Below are positions 16,013 through 25,834 of a DNA stretch of 64,000 nt, piece after piece. The stretch covers positions 1-64,000 of the forward strand of contig CALWSG010000063.1 of NCBI GenBank assembly GCA_944384155.1, in the 5' to 3' direction. A program made the position numbers and the translations under genes. How positions within the stretch are numbered: the stretch's first letter is position 1; every line of letters starts with the position of its first letter. Under the pieces are notes generated by a model that saw only the letters and a list, made by a program, of their open reading frames with translations, did not search any database and had not been told where the DNA came from. The stretch comes from an uncultured Lachnospiraceae bacterium. Its GTDB lineage: Bacteria; Bacillota; Clostridia; Lachnospirales; Lachnospiraceae.

Positions 16013-17476
16013 ATGATAAAAAGTAATCATTATATATGCAGCAAAAGCCAGATGATATTGTACGGTGTAACGGACAGCAGTGATACTACAGAGGATTACA
16101 CCTTGGAAATGAAGGTTGAGGAAGCATTAAAGGGAGGAGCAACCTTTATACAGCTTCGGGAAAAAAATATGGACACATTAAAGCTGGCAGAACTTGGAAA
16201 AAGGATAAAAAAAATATGTGACAAATATAATGCTCCAATGGTAATAGATGACAATGTAGAAGCGGCAAGACTTTGCGGTGCAGACGGGGTACATGTAGGT
16301 CAGAATGATTTAAGTCCCGATAAGGTAAGAGAGATACTGGGAAATAATGCTATAGTAGGAGTGACGGCAAAAACTCCTAAGCAGGCGGTGGAAGCAGAGC
16401 TTAAAGGTGCAAGCTATATTGGGACAGGAGCGGCATTTCCAACAGATACCAAAAAGGATACTTATGTTATATCCCATGATGCAATAAGGGCTATTTGCGA
16501 AAGCACAAAGATTCCTGTGGTTGCAATAGGAGGAATAACATATGATAATGTAGATAAGCTTAAGGGAACAGGCATAGATGGTGTTGCTGTGGTTTCGGCG
16601 ATATTTAATAAAAAGGATATAGAGCATGAAACACAAAAGCTGAAAAAAAAGGTTATAAATATATTGGAGGAAAAGATGAAAAAGGTTTTGACAATAGCAG
16701 GCTCTGACTGTAGCGGGGGCGCGGGAATACAGGCTGATTTAAAGACAATGACAGCACATAAGGTGTATGGGATGAGTGTTATAACTGCACTGACGGCCCA
16801 AAATACAACAGGTGTTTACGGAATAATGGAGGCTGAACCTGAATTTGTGGCAAAACAAATAGACTGTGTGTTTACTGATATTGAACCTGATGCAGTTAAA
16901 ATAGGAATGGTATCAAATAAGGATATTATAAAAGCAATAGCATTAAAGTTAAGAGAATACAAGGCGAAAAATATAGTGGCAGATCCTGTTATGATTTCAA
17001 CAAGTGGAAAATCACTTATAAACAGTGATGCAAGGGACACACTTATAAATGTTCTGCTTCCTATTGCAGCAGTTATAACACCTAACATACCGGAGGCAGA
17101 AGCCTTAAGCGGTATATCAATAACTGATGATAAGCTTATGGAAAAGGCGGCTAAAATAATAGGGGAAAAAACGGGAACGGCTGTACTTATTAAGGGAGGA
17201 CATTCTGTTAATGATGCAAATGATTTATTATATTCAGAGGGAAAGCTTACATGGTTTTACGGCAAAAAAATAGAAAATAACAACACCCACGGAACAGGTT
17301 GTACATTATCCTCTGCAATAGCAAGTAATCTTGCATTGGGATATACTATGGAAGATAGTATAAGAAATGCCAAGGACTATATAACAAGTGCAATAGGGGC
17401 AGGTCTTAATCTTGGAGCAGGCAGCGGACCGCTAAATCATATGAGCTGCATAACATCACGGTTTGGAGAACGGTAA
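16013..17476 (+). CDS. ThiE-ThiD fusion: thiamine-phosphate synthase / HMP(-P) kinase
   Basis: The 487-residue protein joins two thiamine enzymes. Residues 1-~215 are Thi[40 protein letters not shown] and VAIGGI. Residues 222-487 are Thi[50 protein letters not shown] and the anion hole [15 protein letters not shown]. It would phosphorylate HMP twice and couple HMP-PP to thiazole phosphate. A GGAGG at 16666-16670 and an ATG at 16676 sit exactly at the ThiD boundary, so ThiD could also be made alone. It is followed four bases later by a tenI-like gene. Confidence 0.93.
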   Translation: MIKSNHYICSKSQMILYGVTDSSDTTEDYTLEMKVEEALKGGATFIQLREKNMDTLKLAELGKRIKKICDKYNAPMVIDDNVEAARLCGADGVHVGQNDLSPDKVREILGNNAIVGVTAKTPKQAVEAELKGASYIGTGAAFPTDTKKDTYVISHDAIRAICESTKIPVVAIGGITYDNVDKLKGTGIDGVAVVSAIFNKKDIEHETQKLKKKVINILEEKMKKVLTIAGSDCSGGAGIQADLKTMTAHKVYGMSVITALTAQNTTGVYGIMEAEPEFVAKQIDCVFTDIEPDAVKIGMVSNKDIIKAIALKLREYKAKNIVADPVMISTSGKSLINSDARDTLINVLLPIAAVITPNIPEAEALSGISITDDKLMEKAAKIIGEKTGTAVLIKGGHSVNDANDLLYSEGKLTWFYGKKIENNNTHGTGCTLSSAIASNLALGYTMEDSIRNAKDYITSAIGAGLNLGAGSGPLNHMSCITSRFGER

Positions 17477-17479
17477 TAT

Positions 17480-18052
17480 ATGATAAGACCTGATAAAATA
17501 GTATCAATTACAAACAGACATTTCTTTAAGAATATGGACAATTTTTACAGTCAGATAAAATATTTGTGCAGCTTAGGAATATATGCAGTTATATTAAGGG
17601 AAAAAGATATGAGCAGGGATGAATATAGGAGGCTTTCAGAAAAAGTCATAGATATAACATCTGGATATAAAACACGTATTATACTCCACACCCATGTAGA
17701 TGTGGCAGAGGAGATAAATTATAAATATATACATCTGCCGATGAAGAAATTTAAAGAAAGCAGTAAAAAACTGAAAGCCTTTAATCTGGTGGGAGTATCT
17801 ACCCATACGGTGGAAGAGGCTGTAGAAGCACAAAGTCTTGGAGCGTCATATATAACTGCAAGCCACATATACAAAACACAGTGCAAAGCCGGTGCTGAAC
17901 CAAAAGGAACAGGCTATCTGACACGGGTATGTAAAAGTGTAGACATACCTGTATATGCCCTTGGTGGAATTAACTTTGAAAATATGGAAGAATCACTTAA
18001 TTCAGGTGCAGACAAGGTATGTATGATGTCAGAGCTTATGAAGCTGAAATAA
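17480..18052 (+). CDS. ThiE/TenI-family protein (probable thiazole tautomerase)
   Basis: The 190-residue protein has the ThiE/TenI TIM-barrel pattern: AVILREKDMS, THVDVAEEINYKYIHLP, VGVSTHTVEEAVEAQSLGASYITASHIYKT and VYALGGINFEN. It lacks the ThiE DDN-type pyrophosphate site (the equivalent region reads HTHVD). It is therefore more likely TenI, which aromatises the thiazole phosphate tautomer, than a second synthase. It starts four bases after the thiED fusion in the same operon and ends at a terminator. Confidence 0.78.
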   Translation: MIRPDKIVSITNRHFFKNMDNFYSQIKYLCSLGIYAVILREKDMSRDEYRRLSEKVIDITSGYKTRIILHTHVDVAEEINYKYIHLPMKKFKESSKKLKAFNLVGVSTHTVEEAVEAQSLGASYITASHIYKTQCKAGAEPKGTGYLTRVCKSVDIPVYALGGINFENMEESLNSGADKVCMMSELMKLK

Positions 18053-18054
18053 AA

Positions 18055-18101
18055 AAGAGCAGCTCTATAGACCGTAAATAATCTAAAGAGCCGTTCTTTT
18101 T
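18055..18101 (+). terminator. Terminator of the thiED-tenI operon
   Basis: AAGAGCAGCTCT (18055-18066) pairs with AGAGCCGTTCTT (18087-18098) and is followed by a T-rich run. The following gene is convergent, so it may work in both directions. Confidence 0.65.
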
Positions 18102-18102
18102 A

Positions 18103-19176
18103 TTATTTGCTGTTTTCGATAGCATCAATATATATCTGTGGTATCTCTGCAAATCCCTGCACTGTCTTGTTATACAGTGCGTAAGTGCCAAAGCGGACGT
18201 ACATTTTTCCGTCAATTCCGGTGACAGATATATTTAAAAATCCCATGTAGTTTCCGCTGCCGTAAAACTCAAGTAAAAGGGAGTCCTCAAAATCAGGGAT
18301 TTCTTCATTGCCATTTATGTTTTTCAATAAGTACAGAGGACTATCAGGACTTACTGTGTAAGATGTATCAGTGACAGCATCATTAAGAGTTTGGTTTTCA
18401 CAAAGAACTACATGATTGCTCTGTGAAGTTATCTTTATGGTATCAGCATCATTAATAGAAAAAACTAATGGATTATGTTCAAAAGAATTATCTGTACCGT
18501 CGTTATTCATAAGTCCCGCATCATATAAGGTTTTTCCGCCAATAGTCATATATTCTGTCAGGTCTGCCGATGCACTGTATATTTCTCTATATTTTTCCCC
18601 ACTTATATAATTGGTCATGCAGCCTGCCCTTAAGGCCTCAATGTCTTCCAGAGTTACATTTTGATATTGTCCGTCTGTTTTTTCAAATGCATAGGATTTT
18701 TCAAAATAAGCATATGCCTTCTGACCGTCAAGTCTTACAGACAGGAAAGCGGCACCTATAATATGCTCATCACTGAATGCCAGCACTGTAATGGTATCAC
18801 AGTAATCTACGTGGGTTATATGTATTTTTGAGTTATTATTAAATATGTAGCCATAATCATTTGTTGCAACCTCGCTGTAGCTGTCAAGGCAGTACTGAAA
18901 ACCATTGTCATTATACATACCGCTGTTTACAGATACAGTGTAGGAATCTGCTCCATCCATATTTACAGTAATGGGATTATATGATTCTAAAGTATTGTCA
19001 TAAAGGTATTCGGCAGGAACATTGACAAAGCTGTCACATTCAACAGGTGCTGCCGCCGCTGATTTGTCTAAATAGGTGGTTTCGCTGTTAGTATCTGCAC
19101 CGTCATTTTGACCGCAGCCTGACACAGAGACAATTAGTAGAGATGTAATTAAGAGTATTAAGGTTTTTTTATTCAT
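18103..19176 (-). CDS. Putative lipoprotein of unknown function
   Basis: The 357-residue protein begins with a lipoprotein signal peptide (MNKK, hydrophobic stretch, lipobox VSGC with C21), so it should be anchored outside the cell membrane. The mature part is rich in D, N, S, T and Y with repeated strand-like segments and two similar halves (NPITVNMDGADSYTV... and NPLVFSINDADTIKI...). This suggests two related beta-rich domains. I do not recognise the family. It is monocistronic on the minus strand between the thiamine operon and another secreted protein. Confidence 0.65.
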   Translation of the reverse strand: MNKKTLILLITSLLIVSVSGCGQNDGADTNSETTYLDKSAAAAPVECDSFVNVPAEYLYDNTLESYNPITVNMDGADSYTVSVNSGMYNDNGFQYCLDSYSEVATNDYGYIFNNNSKIHITHVDYCDTITVLAFSDEHIIGAAFLSVRLDGQKAYAYFEKSYAFEKTDGQYQNVTLEDIEALRAGCMTNYISGEKYREIYSASADLTEYMTIGGKTLYDAGLMNNDGTDNSFEHNPLVFSINDADTIKITSQSNHVVLCENQTLNDAVTDTSYTVSPDSPLYLLKNINGNEEIPDFEDSLLLEFYGSGNYMGFLNISVTGIDGKMYVRFGTYALYNKTVQGFAEIPQIYIDAIENSK

Positions 19177-19245
19177 AAATGATTCATTCCTTTCTTTTTT
19201 AAGATTAAATATATAAAAGGTTATGAAAAAATTGAATTTTAGTTG

Positions 19246-20118
19246 TTAATAAATGATATAATATATTTGACTATTATATTCTGTTGTAGGTGCGTTATAT
19301 ATATTTGAATAGTAAAATCGCATATCTGAAGATGGTTTACCATATCCTTCGTTAGTCCACTTTCCTGATGTTAAATTCTGTGAAAAGAAATACATTGGTA
19401 GTTGTAGCCCCGGTTTATGTTCCCAGCGTGAATTATTATATTTCATTAAATGGAAGTCCCAATCACTTTTTCTAATTGCTATAAGATGCTTTCCGCTTGG
19501 AATTGTTGTGGGTTTGGTAGATGAATAAGTTGCATCAGAATATCCTAAATTTCTTAAATCGTATGCCACAGCACCAGCATATGTAATTATTGATGCATCA
19601 GTGCTATAATTATAGCCCATAGTATATCCGGGTTGAAGTTTTTCATATTTTCCAATAGCATATCCGTAACAATTTTGGCGAGCATTTAAAAGACTGTTAT
19701 TAAATTCAATAACTGTACTATAAAGCAATGATGTTGTAGAAGATGTAGAATTCATTTCCAATATATTTTTTGAAATTAATTTATAATTATTACTTTGATT
19801 ATAGTAATTTAATACAGCAATTCTGACATCTTCAACAAAATTATATGTTTCTTCGATATTAAATGGATTACACCATTCACTATCTGCTTCTATCGCTCTA
19901 AAAATACCGATAATAAATTCACCTAGTGACTGTTTTTCTAAAAAGTTTTGGGGAATGTTTACGCCCATGGTTTGGATTTTTTCAATTGCTTCTTGTGGAG
20001 ATAATGATGAAAGCAGAATACGTTCTGTGCTTTCATCATTGCCTGCATAGGTAATAGACGGAATACTAATACTTACAAGAATGCTTAGTACTACGCATAA
20101 TGTTCTTTTGAATATCAT
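19246..20118 (-). CDS. Secreted protein with possible Cys-His hydrolase-like motifs
   Basis: The 290-residue protein has a Sec signal peptide with a likely cleavage after TYA (residue 25). The C-terminal half has a NCYGYAIGKY segment (C150) and a later DWDFHLMKY (H223) and RWEHKPG (H234). The order CYxYA ... DxHxxx ... WxHKPG recalls a group of secreted papain-like or NlpC-like proteins, but I place it by motif only and the activity is unproven. Base composition and codon choice are more AT-rich than the flanking genes, a hint of transfer. The minus-strand start has GGAGG just upstream. Confidence 0.55.
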   Translation of the reverse strand: MIFKRTLCVVLSILVSISIPSITYAGNDESTERILLSSLSPQEAIEKIQTMGVNIPQNFLEKQSLGEFIIGIFRAIEADSEWCNPFNIEETYNFVEDVRIAVLNYYNQSNNYKLISKNILEMNSTSSTTSLLYSTVIEFNNSLLNARQNCYGYAIGKYEKLQPGYTMGYNYSTDASIITYAGAVAYDLRNLGYSDATYSSTKPTTIPSGKHLIAIRKSDWDFHLMKYNNSRWEHKPGLQLPMYFFSQNLTSGKWTNEGYGKPSSDMRFYYSNIYNAPTTEYNSQIYYIIY

Positions 20119-20321
20119 ATTTTGACCTCCTTACTTTATTAAATTTACACGTTAAATAATAACTTATATCTTATAATAGAAATTATATATAAGGTATTTC
20201 CTCATTTGTAACTTAATATTTATATTTATCCTCACGTATGCTTAAATAAACCATCATCTATATAAAATTATAATAATATGATTCTATATGAATGTCAACA
20301 GATTTTTATAGTATATTAAAA

Positions 20322-20362
20322 TCGGCAGCCTCACTGTGAAAAATCATAAGTGTGGCTGCCGA
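20322..20362 (-). terminator. Terminator of the pyrophosphatase gene
   Basis: TCGGCAGCCTCACT (20322-20335) pairs with AGTGTGGCTGCCGA (20349-20362). On the minus strand a T-rich tail follows. It starts four bases past the stop codon. Confidence 0.85.
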
Positions 20363-20365
20363 CCT

Positions 20366-20908
20366 TTAAAATACCGGTCTTTGTCCAAATTTTAAATTAT
20401 AATTGCTTATACAGCTTTCTATTATTTTAATAGCCTCAAGGTGGTCCCCAAATTCATCTATCCTTGTCTCCTTGCCCTCAAGGTCTTTGTATACCTTAAA
20501 AAAATGCTTGATTTCCGCAAAGATATGTGGGGGAAGGTCTTTTATATCAGAGTAACTGTTATATGTGGGGTCGTCATAAGGAATGGCAATAATCTTTTCA
20601 TCACCCATGCCGTTGTCTATCATTTTCATAACACCTATGGGAAAGCATTTTACAAGTGTAAGAGGTTCCAAAGGCTCAGAACATAGTACAAGAACATCGA
20701 GAGGATCTTTGTCATCTCCGTAGGTTCTTGGGATAAATCCGTAATTTGCAGGGTAGTGGGTTGAGGTGTAAAGGATACGGTCAAGCATAATTAGACCGGT
20801 TTCCTTGTCAAGCTCGTACTTTTTTTTGCTGCCCTTAGAGATTTCAACAACAGCAATAAATTCATCGGGGGTAATTCTGTCAGGGTTAATGTCATGCCAA
20901 ATATTCAT
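20366..20908 (-). CDS. ppa: Inorganic pyrophosphatase, family I
   Basis: The 180-residue enzyme has the family I signature [10 protein letters not shown] (metal-binding aspartates) plus [29 protein letters not shown] and [10 protein letters not shown]. It hydrolyses PPi in the cytoplasm and so pulls biosynthetic reactions forward. It lies 21 bases downstream of fabH on the same strand with an AAGGAG-type RBS (CGAAAGGAGTT), so the two are likely co-transcribed. Confidence 0.93.
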   Translation of the reverse strand: MNIWHDINPDRITPDEFIAVVEISKGSKKKYELDKETGLIMLDRILYTSTHYPANYGFIPRTYGDDKDPLDVLVLCSEPLEPLTLVKCFPIGVMKMIDNGMGDEKIIAIPYDDPTYNSYSDIKDLPPHIFAEIKHFFKVYKDLEGKETRIDEFGDHLEAIKIIESCISNYNLKFGQRPVF

Positions 20909-20929
20909 ATTATCAAAACTCCTTTCGGA

Positions 20930-21901
20930 TTATAATTCCATAAATGTGGCACCCCATGTCAAACCGCCGCCAAAGCCTGACAAAACAATGTTTTTTGCAT
21001 CTTTAAGCTTGCCGGCTCTGTTTAGCTCATCTAAAAGAATAGGTATGCTTGCAGCAGAGGTGTTGCCGTAATTATGGAGATTTACAGGTATTTTATCCTC
21101 ACAGACATGAAGTCTTTTGGCAACGGAAGAAATAATTCTTACATTTGCCTGATGAAGAATGTAATAATCTATATCATCTACGTTTTTTTCTGATTTGTCA
21201 AGTACCTGTCTTATACATTCAGGTACCTTTGATACGGCAAATTTAAAAACCTCTTGTCCATTCATTTTCATATAGTAATCATCTGCTATAAGATTTGTTG
21301 CGTCAGAATTTACCAGAAAATTTTTAAGAACGGTTCCGCCACCTGTAAGAACACTGCCTTTTATTCCATCAGACCCTGTAACGGCAGTATATTTTTTTGA
21401 ATTATCAGAAACGGCTACCACTGCACCGGCACCGTCGCCAAAAAGAACACAGGTAGTTCTGTCAGACCAGTCAATAGTTCTTGATACGGTTTCCGCACCT
21501 ATCACCAGAATAGTATTATACATACCGGAAGTAAGAAAAGCATTTGCAGTGTTTAAAGCAAATAAAAATCCGGAGCATGCAGCGTTTAAATCAAAACAGG
21601 TGGCATTGACGGCACCTGTTTTTTCCTGTATGCGGCAGGCTGTGTTTGGAAGCATGGAATCGGGAGTCATTGAAGCTAAAATTATTAAATCAACAGCTTC
21701 CGGTTTTATGCCTGCATTGTCCAATGCGTTAAGGGCAGCCTTTGTGCCTAAGTCGGCAGAGGTTTCTCCTTCAGATATGTGGCGGCACTTGATACCTGTT
21801 CTTGTACTTATCCATTCATCACTTGTATCCACGATATTTGATAAATCATCATTAGTTACAATCTTTAAGGGAGTGCAGCTTCCTGTACCTATAATTCGCA
21901 T
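20930..21901 (-). CDS. fabH: Beta-ketoacyl-ACP synthase III
   Basis: The 323-residue enzyme condenses acetyl-CoA (or a branched starter) with malonyl-ACP to start each fatty-acid chain. It has the active-site cysteine in FDLNAACSGFLFAL, the histidine in YILHQANVRI and the asparagine in NLHNYGNTSAASIP, the full Cys-His-Asn triad of FabH. The start at 21901 is chosen because GAGGATTAT precedes the ATG; a longer in-frame ORF lacks an RBS. It is split off from the main fatty-acid cluster at 29.4 kb but has the same type of promoter-operator (21987-22029). Confidence 0.95.
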   Translation of the reverse strand: MRIIGTGSCTPLKIVTNDDLSNIVDTSDEWISTRTGIKCRHISEGETSADLGTKAALNALDNAGIKPEAVDLIILASMTPDSMLPNTACRIQEKTGAVNATCFDLNAACSGFLFALNTANAFLTSGMYNTILVIGAETVSRTIDWSDRTTCVLFGDGAGAVVAVSDNSKKYTAVTGSDGIKGSVLTGGGTVLKNFLVNSDATNLIADDYYMKMNGQEVFKFAVSKVPECIRQVLDKSEKNVDDIDYYILHQANVRIISSVAKRLHVCEDKIPVNLHNYGNTSAASIPILLDELNRAGKLKDAKNIVLSGFGGGLTWGATFMEL

Positions 21902-21986
21902 ATAATCCTCATTTCTGCGTGTTTTACGCATAAAATATGTGAAAAAAGCACCAACTAAATTAGACTTTTTTCACCTTTGCAAAAAA

Positions 21987-22029
21987 AATTTGATAATCAA
22001 AGTATAGTATCACAGGTGATATTTGTCAA
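21987..22029 (-). promoter_or_regulatory. fabH promoter with FabT-like operator
   Basis: Minus strand: TTGACA (complement of 22024-22029), 17 bases, TATACT (complement of 22001-22006). A perfect palindrome TTTGAT-A-ATCAAA (21989-22001) begins inside the -10 and covers the start site. It matches the published FabT operator of streptococci (core TTTGATTATCAAA). A bound repressor would block polymerase. Confidence 0.82.
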
Positions 22030-22162
22030 TGTTTTTTAGGGTAAAATCATTACATTTATACTATTTACTTTTTTATATTAATACTGTAAAAAGAAAAGGA
22101 ATTGTTGTATAATTGTCAAAAAAGATATATAAAAATGAAAATGCCGAAAGGAGTAAGATGAA

Positions 22163-23104
22163 ATGTCTTTAGAAGTAAAGAATCTCGTAAAAAAATACGG
22201 AGATAAGACAGTTGTTAATAATCTGAGCTTTGAAATGAAGGAACCGGGAGTGTATGCCCTTTTGGGGACAAACGGAGCGGGAAAAACAACTACAATAAGA
22301 ATTATTTTAGGAATGCTTACATATGATGAGGGGCAGGTTTTATGGGATGGTAAGGCTTTGGATCCTATGAAGCTTAATATAGGCTATCTGGCTGAGGAAA
22401 GAGGCTTATATCCCAAATTTACTCTTATGGACCAGCTTATCTATTTTGCCGCCCTTAAAAATGTTCCAAAAGACGAGGCAAAAAAGAGAATTAAATATTG
22501 GGCTGAAAGATTAGGTGTGGAGGAATACATATACGGAGCTCCTTCATCGAAGAAAGGAAAAAAGCCAAAGGAAAAAACAGCCGACCAGCTTTCAAAGGGA
22601 AATCAGCAAAAAATCCAGCTTATGGCAGCACTTTTATCAGATCCTGAGTTTATAGTGTTAGACGAGCCTTTAAGCGGTTTGGACCCTGTTAATTCAGACT
22701 TATTTAAGTCAATCATTAAGGAAATTATATCAAGGGAAAAATATCTTATTATGTCCAGCCATCAGATGGCAACAATAGAGGAGTTCTGTAAGGATATAAC
22801 CATACTGGATAAAGGCAATGCAGTTCTCCAGGGAGATTTAAACGAAATAAAAAAAGGCTACGGAAGGGTCAATATGATAGTAAAATGTGAGAGAGATATC
22901 AAACCTTATATAGAGTCATTTGGTCTTAATGTAGTAAATGAAACTCCCGACGGATACCATTTAAAGGTTACGGGAGAGGAGCAGGCCACATTGTTTTTGA
23001 AAAAGCTTATAGAAGAAAAGGTTCCTGTTATAAGGTTTGAGTTAAGAGAGCCTTCTCTTCACGAAATATTTGTTGAGAAGGTAGGGGAAGGCAATGAAAA
23101 CTAA
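22163..23104 (+). CDS. ABC transporter ATP-binding protein (NatA-type)
   Basis: The 313-residue ATPase has Walker A LLGTNGAGKTT, a YLAEERGLYP loop typical of the NatA clade, signature QLSKGNQQKIQ, Walker B FIVLDEPLSGLDP and a C-terminal DUF4162-like domain (about 220-310). It pairs with the two permeases that follow. NatAB exports sodium in Bacillus; the substrate here is not determinable. RBS AAAGGAG precedes ATG 22163. It overlaps the first permease by 11 bases. Confidence 0.9.
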   Translation: MSLEVKNLVKKYGDKTVVNNLSFEMKEPGVYALLGTNGAGKTTTIRIILGMLTYDEGQVLWDGKALDPMKLNIGYLAEERGLYPKFTLMDQLIYFAALKNVPKDEAKKRIKYWAERLGVEEYIYGAPSSKKGKKPKEKTADQLSKGNQQKIQLMAALLSDPEFIVLDEPLSGLDPVNSDLFKSIIKEIISREKYLIMSSHQMATIEEFCKDITILDKGNAVLQGDLNEIKKGYGRVNMIVKCERDIKPYIESFGLNVVNETPDGYHLKVTGEEQATLFLKKLIEEKVPVIRFELREPSLHEIFVEKVGEGNEN

Positions 23105-24470
23105 GCTTAGAGGTTTTTGGAAAATATGTGCCTTTGCTTATACTCAGTCCATGAAAAGCAAGGCAATGAAAGTAACTATGGCAGTGCTTTGCATTATTGC
23201 CGTAATATCAATGCCCTTAAGCTCTGCTTTATCGGGCAGCACCAAAGAGGCAGAAACCACTTCTATTGAAAAGGTGTACGTATATGACAATACAGGTATT
23301 ATAGGTGAGCAGTTTGCCAATAAAAATATTACAAATAATCTGTATGAAGGCATTAGTTATGAAATGAAGGAAAGCAAGGATGATATTGAAGACCTTATTA
23401 ACAGAGAAGATAATAAGGGTGAAGTATTTCTTGTGATAGAGTACTCAGACAATGAGGAGAGCCTTAACTATGGCATTAATATATGTACATATTACGGAAA
23501 GGAATCAGATGTATCATCATCTGATGCTAATGATTACTCGGTGTTTGTGGAGGAAAATGTAAGAAAGGCTGTTCTTAAGTCTGCAGGAACTGATGAGGAG
23601 GATATAAATAAAATATCAAAGGATATAGAATATAATGTTCAGACATTTAATTCTGACGGCAGCATAGCAGAAAACGATGAAAGCATAAGCCAGTTCCAGT
23701 ATAACTTTACCATAATATTTATTTGTCTTTTAATTTTTATGATTTCTTTTGCAGGAGGAAAGGTCTCGGAAATTATTGTTACGGAAAAAGCAACGAGAGT
23801 TATGGAGTATATTTTGACCTCAGTTAAGCCTATGGCTATTCTTGTGGGAAAGGTACTTAGTGCAATGCTTATGATGCTTACTATTTTAGCGGGCTTGGCA
23901 GTTTCATTTGTGGTGTCAATATTTATAAATAACATAATGTTTCCATCAGATGACGGCAGTATTGTTCTTCCCGGAGTGTTAACGGATATGGTGGAAAAAG
24001 GAGCAATATCAGGAATAACACCGTTAAATATTATTCTTATAATTATTTTGCTTACGGCAGGCTGTGTATTTTACGGGCTTGTGGCAGGAATTGCAGGTGC
24101 AACGGTAAGTAAAATAGAAGAAATGGCAGAAGGAATGAAGATATTTACATTTACAATGATAGTGGGAGCATATCTTCCCCTGTTTTTGTCAATGACCAAT
24201 TCCGTAGGTGAAACAGGCTGGGGAACCATGACTTATGTTGTATACCTTCTTCCCATATCTTCAATATTTATACTTCCTCAATATTTGATACTGGGTAAGG
24301 TGCAGGCAGGAATAGTTGTGGGAGCAATAGGAATTCTCATAGTGTCAGTTGTACTGTTACTCCTTCTTGTGAATAAAGTATACGAGCATATGCTTTACAG
24401 CAACGGAGCACCTTTAAAGGTAAAGGACATAATAAAAATGGCTAAGCCGGATAAGGAGGAGAAATGTTGA
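23094..24470 (+). CDS. ABC-2 type permease (NatB-like), first subunit
   Basis: The 458-residue membrane protein has one N-terminal helix (about 23-45), a roughly 170-residue extracytoplasmic domain, then about five helices from residue 200 on. The VSEIIVTEKATRVMEYILTSVKP motif between helices is typical of NatB/ABC-2_3 permeases. It overlaps the ATPase upstream and the second permease downstream. The transporter is probably a heterodimeric exporter with the 24464 protein. Confidence 0.87.
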   Translation: MKTKLRGFWKICAFAYTQSMKSKAMKVTMAVLCIIAVISMPLSSALSGSTKEAETTSIEKVYVYDNTGIIGEQFANKNITNNLYEGISYEMKESKDDIEDLINREDNKGEVFLVIEYSDNEESLNYGINICTYYGKESDVSSSDANDYSVFVEENVRKAVLKSAGTDEEDINKISKDIEYNVQTFNSDGSIAENDESISQFQYNFTIIFICLLIFMISFAGGKVSEIIVTEKATRVMEYILTSVKPMAILVGKVLSAMLMMLTILAGLAVSFVVSIFINNIMFPSDDGSIVLPGVLTDMVEKGAISGITPLNIILIIILLTAGCVFYGLVAGIAGATVSKIEEMAEGMKIFTFTMIVGAYLPLFLSMTNSVGETGWGTMTYVVYLLPISSIFILPQYLILGKVQAGIVVGAIGILIVSVVLLLLLVNKVYEHMLYSNGAPLKVKDIIKMAKPDKEEKC

Positions 24471-25822
24471 AAGGGACAAAATCAATGGAAAATAATAATA
24501 AAGGAATGTTTACAGGCTTCTCCAAGGTGTTTGGCTTTACCGCCGCACAGAATGTGAAGGGCAGGGGCTTTAAGCTAAGCACTATACTTTTGGCACTTAT
24601 TATAGGTGCAGTCTTTGCACTGATAAGCGTAGTGATGGCTGTATCCCAGAAGGATGATGGTGAAGAGGGAAAAGATATAAACAGTATCATAGGCATTGAA
24701 GATGCCATGGATATAGATGTATATTACATTAATAATTCAACCTTTGGAGATGATGTTATTGAGGGAATAACAGAGGCAGAAGCACTTAAGGAAAGCAGCC
24801 TTGTAAAGGTTGAGGAGGAACAGGAAAAAACAGCGGTTAATGATACTAACAGCTATCTGGAAGGAAAGAAAAATTCTCTGGTAATGAATATAGAGGAAGA
24901 TGAGGAAAAGATTGAAATAAACTATTATCTTCCTTATAACAGTGATATAGACAGTGATACGGCAGATACTCTTGGAGAGGTATTTACGGAATATTTGGAT
25001 TATGTAAGATCAGGCAATCTTACAAATCTGAGTGACCGTCAGAGAGAGCTTTATAATACAGAGGTTATTTTTTCACAGGCACTTGCAGCAGGTGAGGAGG
25101 CTCCTGATTTTGGAGTAATGCTTGCAAAGCTGATTGTACCTATGATATTTTCCCTTGCCCTGTATATGATGATACTTTTATACGGACAAAATATAACTAA
25201 GGTAGTAGTATCGGAAAAATCTTCAAAATTAATGGAAACTTTATTGACATCCGTAAAACCTTATGCAATAATATCCGGTAAAATTATGGCTGTATCAGGC
25301 ATTGCAATTATGCAGATTCTTATATGGACAGGGGCAGGAGTATTGGGATATGTTATTGGAGAAAATATAGCAGAGTCCATAAATCCGGGATATGTAAATT
25401 ATGTATCTCTTATAACAGATATGATAAGCAGCTCATCAGATGCCTTTTCAGCAGGAGCAATTATAATTGCGTTAGTAATGACGATTATAGGCTTTTTAAT
25501 GTACTGTGTGGCAGCCGGTCTTGTTGCTGCTACGGTAGATAAAATGGAGGATATATCTTCAGCAATGTCACTGTTTCAGGTTCCTGTAATAGTAGGATTT
25601 ATAGGAGCATATTTTGCACCTATGTCGGGAAACGATACATTGAATTTTATAGTAAGGTATTGTCCTGTCACATCACCGTTTTGCGTTCCGGCAGAGATTA
25701 TGGTGGGAAATATAAGTATATTGGAAGGAATTATATCTCTTGCTATAGTTGCGGCAGTGACATTTGGACTAATATTGCTTACGGGAAGAATATATAAGGG
25801 AAAACTCTTTAACAGACACTAA
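24464..25822 (+). CDS. ABC-2 type permease (NatB-like), second subunit
   Basis: The 452-residue protein has the same layout as its neighbour: an N-terminal helix (about 40-62), an extracytoplasmic domain and a C-terminal helix bundle, with the matching VVVSEKSSKLMETLLTSVKPYAI motif. It is a diverged paralogue of the first subunit. The ATG at 24464 overlaps the previous stop and follows AAGGAGGAG. An acidic, charged loop (about residues 65-170) faces outside. Confidence 0.87.
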   Translation: MLKGTKSMENNNKGMFTGFSKVFGFTAAQNVKGRGFKLSTILLALIIGAVFALISVVMAVSQKDDGEEGKDINSIIGIEDAMDIDVYYINNSTFGDDVIEGITEAEALKESSLVKVEEEQEKTAVNDTNSYLEGKKNSLVMNIEEDEEKIEINYYLPYNSDIDSDTADTLGEVFTEYLDYVRSGNLTNLSDRQRELYNTEVIFSQALAAGEEAPDFGVMLAKLIVPMIFSLALYMMILLYGQNITKVVVSEKSSKLMETLLTSVKPYAIISGKIMAVSGIAIMQILIWTGAGVLGYVIGENIAESINPGYVNYVSLITDMISSSSDAFSAGAIIIALVMTIIGFLMYCVAAGLVAATVDKMEDISSAMSLFQVPVIVGFIGAYFAPMSGNDTLNFIVRYCPVTSPFCVPAEIMVGNISILEGIISLAIVAAVTFGLILLTGRIYKGKLFNRH

Positions 25823-25834
25823 AGTGAGGAAAAA

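Noticed and set aside
17480-18052. Second thiamine-phosphate synthase
   Set aside because: The DDN-type phosphate site of ThiE is changed; TenI-like function is more likely, though not proven.
21901-22162. FapR operator near fabH
   Set aside because: The palindrome has TTTGA/TCAAA arms, as in FabT sites, and not the TTAGTACCTGGTACTAA-type FapR motif.
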